From JAWKWH01 sp041397625 (lineage in GTDB: Bacteria; Pseudomonadota; Alphaproteobacteria; Rhizobiales; Rhizobiaceae): a DNA stretch of 64,000 nt. The notes beneath the pieces were generated by a model, which was not told the DNA's origin, did no database searches, and worked only from the letters and a program-made list of their open reading frames with translations. Of this stretch, positions 60,654 to 64,000 are shown piece after piece. Position 1 is the first letter of the stretch. The number at the start of each line of letters is the position of its first letter. The DNA lies in the NCBI GenBank assembly GCA_041397625.1, contig JAWKWH010000004.1, forward strand, positions 310,001 through 374,000, written 5' to 3'. Made by a program: the position numbers and the translations under genes.

Positions 60654-61259
60654 TCAGACCCACGGCCTGGCCGCGGCGTTCTTGTCCTCGAACGCCTCGA
60701 TCGCCGTCGCCTTCTCCATGGTCAGGCCGATATCGTCGATGCCGTTCAGCAGGCAGTGGCGCTTGAACTGGTCGAGGTCGAAGGTGATGACGCCGCCGTC
60801 GGGGCCACGGATTTCCATGGCCTCGAGATCAACCGTGATCGTCGCGTTGGCGCCGCGCTCGGCGTCGTCCATCAGCTTCTCGAGATCCTCCGGGCTGACC
60901 GTGACCGGCAGGATGCCGTTCTTGAAGCAGTTATTGTAGAAAATGTCGGCAAACGAGGTCGAGATCACGCAGCGAATACCGAAGTCGAGCAGCGCCCAGG
61001 GTGCATGCTCGCGCGACGAGCCGCAGCCGAAATTGTCGCCGGCAACCAGGATCTGCGCGTTTCGATAGGCCTGTTTGTTGAGCACGAAATCCTCGTTTTC
61101 CGAGCCGTCCTCGTTGAAGCGCATCTCGGCGAACAGTCCCTTGCCCAGACCGGTGCGCTTGATCGTCTTCAGATAGTCCTTCGGGATGATCATGTCGGTG
61201 TCGACATTGACGATCGGCAGGGGCGCCGCGACCCCGGTGAGCTTCGTGAACTTGTCCAT
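60654..61259 (-). CDS. leuD: 3-isopropylmalate dehydratase small subunit
   Basis: Small swivel subunit of isopropylmalate isomerase, 201 residues. MDKFTKLTGVAAPLPIVNVDTDMIIP and NFGCGSSREHAPWALLDFGI are the diagnostic blocks, along with SFADIFYNNCFKNGILP. It pairs with LeuC at 22.7 kb. DUF2798 and RidA follow on the same strand. Confidence 0.97.
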   Translation of the reverse strand: MDKFTKLTGVAAPLPIVNVDTDMIIPKDYLKTIKRTGLGKGLFAEMRFNEDGSENEDFVLNKQAYRNAQILVAGDNFGCGSSREHAPWALLDFGIRCVISTSFADIFYNNCFKNGILPVTVSPEDLEKLMDDAERGANATITVDLEAMEIRGPDGGVITFDLDQFKRHCLLNGIDDIGLTMEKATAIEAFEDKNAAARPWV

Positions 61260-61339
61260 TTAGGGCCCAGACCTTCGCTTTGATGGGATTGTCAGGCGCA
61301 CGATTTGCACCATGCGCGCCGGCGAATCAAGCGGCGGCA

Positions 61340-61363
61340 GGCCCGGGTGCTTGCACCCGGGCC
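61340..61363 (-). terminator. Strong hairpin between leuD and the Glyoxalase_8 gene
   Basis: GGCCCGGGTGC (61340-61350) and GCACCCGGGCC (61353-61363) are perfect complements separated by 2 nt, giving a very stable hairpin with an effective 4-nt loop. It lies just after the Glyoxalase_8 stop (61375) and 80 bp before leuD, so it probably marks the end of that transcript. There is no T-run, so the mechanism is uncertain. Confidence 0.45.
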
Positions 61364-61374
61364 GCCATTTCCGC

Positions 61375-61797
61375 CTAAGCCGCGTTCAGTGCCATCACGC
61401 CGGTCTCGGTGCCGGTCAGCCGCCGCGAGCGGCCGTCGGCGCCGACGATCATGGTGATGCGCCGGCGTTCGGAGGAAAACAGCTCCGACGTCACCACGTC
61501 GACCGGCGGGTCGAACGCCACCGTGACGCGCCACAGATCCGGCTTGATCGTCTCGGAAAGGCCGATGACACGGCCCATGGCCGGCTTGTCGTTGAACGTG
61601 CCTTCGACGCGCTGGCCGACCGAAAACGGTGCTGCGTCGGGCTCTACAGGGCTCGCGGCAAGCGTGTTCCAGTCGCGCGCGCCAAACTGTTTTGCCACCA
61701 GTTCCAGCGCGCCTGAATGGCTGATGTCGATACCTGTTTCGCCCAGCGCGGTTCTGAGCCGCCTGGCATGCTGCTTGTAGTCGATGGTCGATGTCAT
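61375..61797 (-). CDS. Glyoxalase_8-domain hypothetical protein
   Basis: A 140-residue protein. The N-terminal 45 residues (KQHARRLRTALGETGIDISH, then ALELVAKQFGARDWNTLAA) match a short helical domain seen at the start of some glyoxalase-superfamily proteins (Glyoxalase_8). The rest has VGQRVEGTFNDKPAMGRVIG and VTSELFSSERRRITMIV, a beta-rich fold. Function unknown. The ATG at 61797 has AAGGAG 7 nt upstream; earlier in-frame ATGs lack a site. Confidence 0.7.
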   Translation of the reverse strand: MTSTIDYKQHARRLRTALGETGIDISHSGALELVAKQFGARDWNTLAASPVEPDAAPFSVGQRVEGTFNDKPAMGRVIGLSETIKPDLWRVTVAFDPPVDVVTSELFSSERRRITMIVGADGRSRRLTGTETGVMALNAA

Positions 61798-62067
61798 CGT
61801 TACGCTCCTTTTCCGGAACGGCATCATTTGAAACGGGGTCCGCATTGCCGTTCCGGCCGGTTCCGGCGTCGAAACGTCTTGTCTCAAGGAAAGCTTCACC
61901 ATGCCTTGCGGCAGCGGACGGCGGGCGCTTCCGGCCTTTCACGAAGCGCTGCAGATAGTGAGGACTGCCCGTTTCGTCAACTCCCGGCCGCGCAGGACCG
62001 CTTGCGGCATCGCCTGCGCCGTGGCAAAGCGACGGTACGTCCGGCCAACTAGAAAGGGAATGCCGCC

Positions 62068-62274
62068 TTGAAACTCTACCGGTTCCTGAGCGGGCCCGAC
62101 GATGCGAGCTTCTGCCATCGGGTCACGGCGGCGCTGAACGATGGCTGGAGGCTGCACGGTTCGCCGGCCTATGCCTTCGATGCCGGCACCGGCGCCATGC
62201 GCTGCGGCCAGGCGGTGGTCAAGGAGGTTGAGGGCAGGGACTACGACCCGTCGATGAAGCTTTCCGAACAGTAG
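62068..62274 (+). CDS. DUF1737 small protein
   Basis: A 68-residue protein of the DUF1737 family, seen in LYRFLSGPDDASFCHRVTAA, LNDGWRLHGSPAYAFDAG and AMRCGQAVVKEVEGRDY. It starts at TTG (62068), preceded by agaaaggg 9 nt upstream; the only ATG nearby is out of frame. Function unknown. No close neighbours on its strand. Confidence 0.75.
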   Translation: MKLYRFLSGPDDASFCHRVTAALNDGWRLHGSPAYAFDAGTGAMRCGQAVVKEVEGRDYDPSMKLSEQ

Positions 62275-62305
62275 CCGGCATTGCCGATACGACCGGCATC
62301 GGCCG

Positions 62306-62743
62306 TTATGGCCGGTCGGTCACGTCGGCGTCGGCCTCGATGCGCTCCATGTCCTCGTCGGAAAGGCCGAAATGGTGGCCGAGTTCGTGGATCAGCACAT
62401 GGGTGATGATGTCGCCCAGCGTCTCCTCGTTTTCCGACCAGTAGTCGAGGATGGCGCGGCGATAGAGCGTGATGCGGTTCTCGCCCTCGCCGGTCTGCGG
62501 GTTCCAGCGCTCGGCGATGCCGCGCCCCTCGAACAGGCCGAGCAGGTCGAACGGCGTTTCCAGCGCCAGGTCGTCCATGATCTCCTCGGTCGGGTATTCG
62601 GCGATCTGGATGATGACGCCGCCGGTCAGTTCCCTGAACGCCGCCGGCAGGTGCGCGTAGGCCTCGATCGCCAGCATTTCCAGCTCGTCAAGCGACGGGG
62701 AATACCGGTCTCGCCACAAGCGTGTCTCGTAGATGCGGGCCAT
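62306..62743 (-). CDS. Small zincin-type metallopeptidase (DUF1025-like)
   Basis: A 145-residue protein with an HExxH zinc motif in HVLIHELGHHFGLSDEDM (His119, Glu120, His123) near the C-terminus, and conserved LDELEMLAIEAYAHLPAAFREL and DLLGLFEG earlier. This is a compact metalloprotease-like family of unknown substrate. The start at 62743 (MARIYETRLW) fits; a 28-codon upstream extension is poorly supported. Divergent from the imuA promoter region. Confidence 0.82.
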   Translation of the reverse strand: MARIYETRLWRDRYSPSLDELEMLAIEAYAHLPAAFRELTGGVIIQIAEYPTEEIMDDLALETPFDLLGLFEGRGIAERWNPQTGEGENRITLYRRAILDYWSENEETLGDIITHVLIHELGHHFGLSDEDMERIEADADVTDRP

Positions 62744-62914
62744 TCTTGTCCTGGATCGATCACCGTTCGGGTTCGCGCCGTGCCTGCGCATATATAGGCT
62801 GACAATCCGGTTTGCGAGATTTTTCACCCGCAGACCATGCCCGGAGCAGCTCCGCTACAGGAAAAGATTCTTATCTCCCCTCTTGACTCTTTTCGATCGC
62901 TCTGGAATCGATAA

Positions 62915-62929
62915 GAACATAACAGGAAC
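62915..62929 (+). promoter_or_regulatory. LexA (SOS) operator of the imuA-imuB cassette
   Basis: GAAC-ATAACAG-GAAC, the direct-repeat SOS box (GAAC-N7-GAAC) of alphaproteobacterial LexA, 28 bp before the imuA ATG. A TTGACT -35-like box is at 62883-62888. DNA-damage induction of imuA-imuB fits known biology of this cassette. Confidence 0.8.
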
Positions 62930-62956
62930 ATTCATCGTTGAAATCCCGTTGGGAGC

Positions 62957-63973
62957 ATGGGTGGCATGGCGCAAAACGCCGTGGCGCGAGAGCTTTTGCC
63001 TGCCTTGCGCCGCAGAATCGCTGCGATCGAGGACCGGCCGCCGGAACGGTTTACCGTTGCGGCCGGGCAGTCGGCCTGTCCGGCAAGCGGCGGGACCGAC
63101 GCCCGCGCCGGGACAGTACTTCTACGCCAGGGCGGCATGCCCGCCATTGCCGCCGGCCCGGCACCTGTCGCGGCCAACCGCAACGCGACCGTGGCCGATG
63201 TCGTGGCCACCGGCGCGGCGGGGTTCGACCGGGCGCTCGGCGGCGGCCTGGCGCGGGCGGCCCTTTGCGAGATTCACGGACTTCAGGCGCGCGACGCCGG
63301 CGCCGTGACCGGATTTGCGCTGGCGCTCGCCAGCCTTGCCCGCCGCAGCCAGGCCGGCGCCGGCGCGGCGCCGCTATTGTGGGTGGGCGCGGCCGATCTG
63401 GCCGGCGAGGCCGGCTTTCCCCATGCGCCGGCCATCGAGGCGCTGTTCGGCATTCCCGACCATGCGCTGCTGTTTGCCCGCGCGCGAAGGCCGCTCGACG
63501 CGCTGTGGATCGCCGGCGAGGCGGCCGGCCTTGCCGCGCTTGCCGCCGTCATCGTCGAAATCCGCGGCGACCCGGCAAGCCTCGACCTGACGGCGACCCG
63601 GCGCCTGCAGCGCCGGGCACGCGCCGCCGGCAGGCCCGTCTTCCTGCTGCGCCTGTCGGCGGCACCGGCGCCGACGGCCGCCCCGGTGCGTTTCCGCGTC
63701 GCCGCCGCGCACGCCCGTCCGCGCGAAATTTTCGGTCGGCCGCTACCCGGTTCGCTGGGCATGCCCGCCTTTGCCGTCACCATCGACAAATGCCGCGCCA
63801 ATCCCGGCCGGCAGTTCATGCTGGAGTGGAACACCGATGAGCACCGCCTCCATCCGCGACAACCGCAGGATCCTGTCGCTGTGGTTCCCGTATCTGCCGA
63901 CCGACAGGATCATGCGCCAGCGCCTCGGCCGGTCGTGGCGCGCCGACCCGGCGACCGCCGCCAGGCGGGCTGA
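62957..63973 (+). CDS. imuA: ImuA-like protein
   Basis: A 338-residue ImuA-type, RecA-like (SulA-related) protein of the ImuA-ImuB-DnaE2 mutasome. The core after residue 80 has GAAGFDRALGGGLARAALCEIHG (ATPase-like N-core lacking a classical Walker A), LLWVGAADLAGEAGF, and RRLQRRARAAGRPVFLLRLS. The canonical C-terminal tail ends near LEWNTDE, where imuB begins; here the frame continues another 45 codons, overlapping imuB by 137 nt. Two ATGs (62957, 62966) are possible starts. ImuA is needed for damage-induced mutagenesis. Confidence 0.82.
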   Translation: MGGMAQNAVARELLPALRRRIAAIEDRPPERFTVAAGQSACPASGGTDARAGTVLLRQGGMPAIAAGPAPVAANRNATVADVVATGAAGFDRALGGGLARAALCEIHGLQARDAGAVTGFALALASLARRSQAGAGAAPLLWVGAADLAGEAGFPHAPAIEALFGIPDHALLFARARRPLDALWIAGEAAGLAALAAVIVEIRGDPASLDLTATRRLQRRARAAGRPVFLLRLSAAPAPTAAPVRFRVAAAHARPREIFGRPLPGSLGMPAFAVTIDKCRANPGRQFMLEWNTDEHRLHPRQPQDPVAVVPVSADRQDHAPAPRPVVARRPGDRRQAG

Positions 63974-64000
63974 CCATCCGCCGCTGGCGGTCAGCCATGA
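63837..64000 (+). CDS. imuB: ImuB, Y-family DNA polymerase-like, 3'-truncated by the window
   Basis: Only the first 54 residues are present. The sequence RRILSLWFPYLPTDRIMRQR matches the N-terminus of ImuB, a catalytically inactive Y-family polymerase homologue that recruits DnaE2 to damaged DNA. It starts inside the ImuA frame, so the two genes overlap in different frames. The dnaE2 gene probably follows beyond the right edge. Confidence 0.8.
   Translation, partial: MSTASIRDNRRILSLWFPYLPTDRIMRQRLGRSWRADPATAARRADHPPLAVSH

Overview
This 64 kb window is a GC-rich, gene-dense chromosomal segment from an alphaproteobacterium, most likely of the order Hyphomicrobiales (Rhizobiales). The evidence is the mdh-sucCDAB-lpdA cluster, a GDH-180-type NAD glutamate dehydrogenase of about 1590 residues, an LDH-like malate dehydrogenase, a bL19 with a long Ala/Glu-rich tail, and a direct-repeat alphaproteobacterial SOS box (GAAC-N7-GAAC) before an imuA-imuB mutagenesis cassette. 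I cannot name the genus from the sequence alone. Almost everything reads as core chromosome. I see no rRNA, tRNA, CRISPR array, insertion sequence or prophage.

Layout. 1-0.9 kb: the end of a TRAP transporter large permease. 1.2-11.7 kb: a TCA-cycle block (mdh, sucC, sucD, sucA, sucB, an SDR and lpdA) interrupted between sucC and sucD by a VapBC-type toxin-antitoxin module with its own palindromic operator. 11.8-14.3 kb (minus): a small exported protein, a GumN/TraB protein and a XerC-type recombinase. 14.4-17.9 kb: rimM-trmD, rplS and an RtcB-like RNA ligase. 18-20.3 kb: an amino-acid ABC binding protein and permease with no ATPase gene, plus a methyltransferase. 20.3-22.5 kb (minus): DUF1287 and DUF418 proteins. 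22.7-24.1 kb: leuC. 24.2-28.6 kb (minus): a secreted small protein and a 1266-residue metacaspase-TPR protein with three 204-residue super-repeats. 28.8-34 kb: an MliC-like lipoprotein, sdhCDAB, an AhpD-like protein and an exported MsrA.

34-37.6 kb (minus): an amino-acid dehydrogenase, a lower-GC AAA ATPase/DUF4143 gene with its own inverted-repeat operator (probably acquired) and a PAT-like acetyltransferase. 37.8-47.3 kb: typA, a CatA-like acetyltransferase, a peroxidase-like gene (minus), the giant gdh and an MFS carrier. 47.3-50.6 kb (minus): ppa, a GNAT enzyme and two TPM-domain genes with lemA. 50.7-54.4 kb: pdxY-like kinase, beta-carbonic anhydrase and M3 oligopeptidase. 54.4-62.7 kb: mainly minus-strand asd, a YcaQ-like gene, leuB, RidA, DUF2798, leuD, a Glyoxalase_8 protein and a small zincin, with plus-strand DUF805, M23-like and DUF1737 genes between. 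62.9-64 kb: SOS-controlled imuA and the start of imuB.

How they fit together. Malate dehydrogenase, succinyl-CoA ligase, the 2-oxoglutarate dehydrogenase complex (E1, E2, E3) and succinate dehydrogenase supply a run of TCA steps; NAD-GDH feeds 2-oxoglutarate into it. LeuC, LeuD and LeuB (isopropylmalate isomerase and dehydrogenase) are present but scattered. The most unusual items are the toxin-antitoxin module splitting sucC from sucD, the metacaspase-TPR protein with recent tandem repeats, the ATPase/nuclease-like gene with its operator, a perfect 23-bp stem between convergent genes that contains a stop codon, and a 137-nt imuA/imuB overlap. None of them by itself demonstrates a new biological system.
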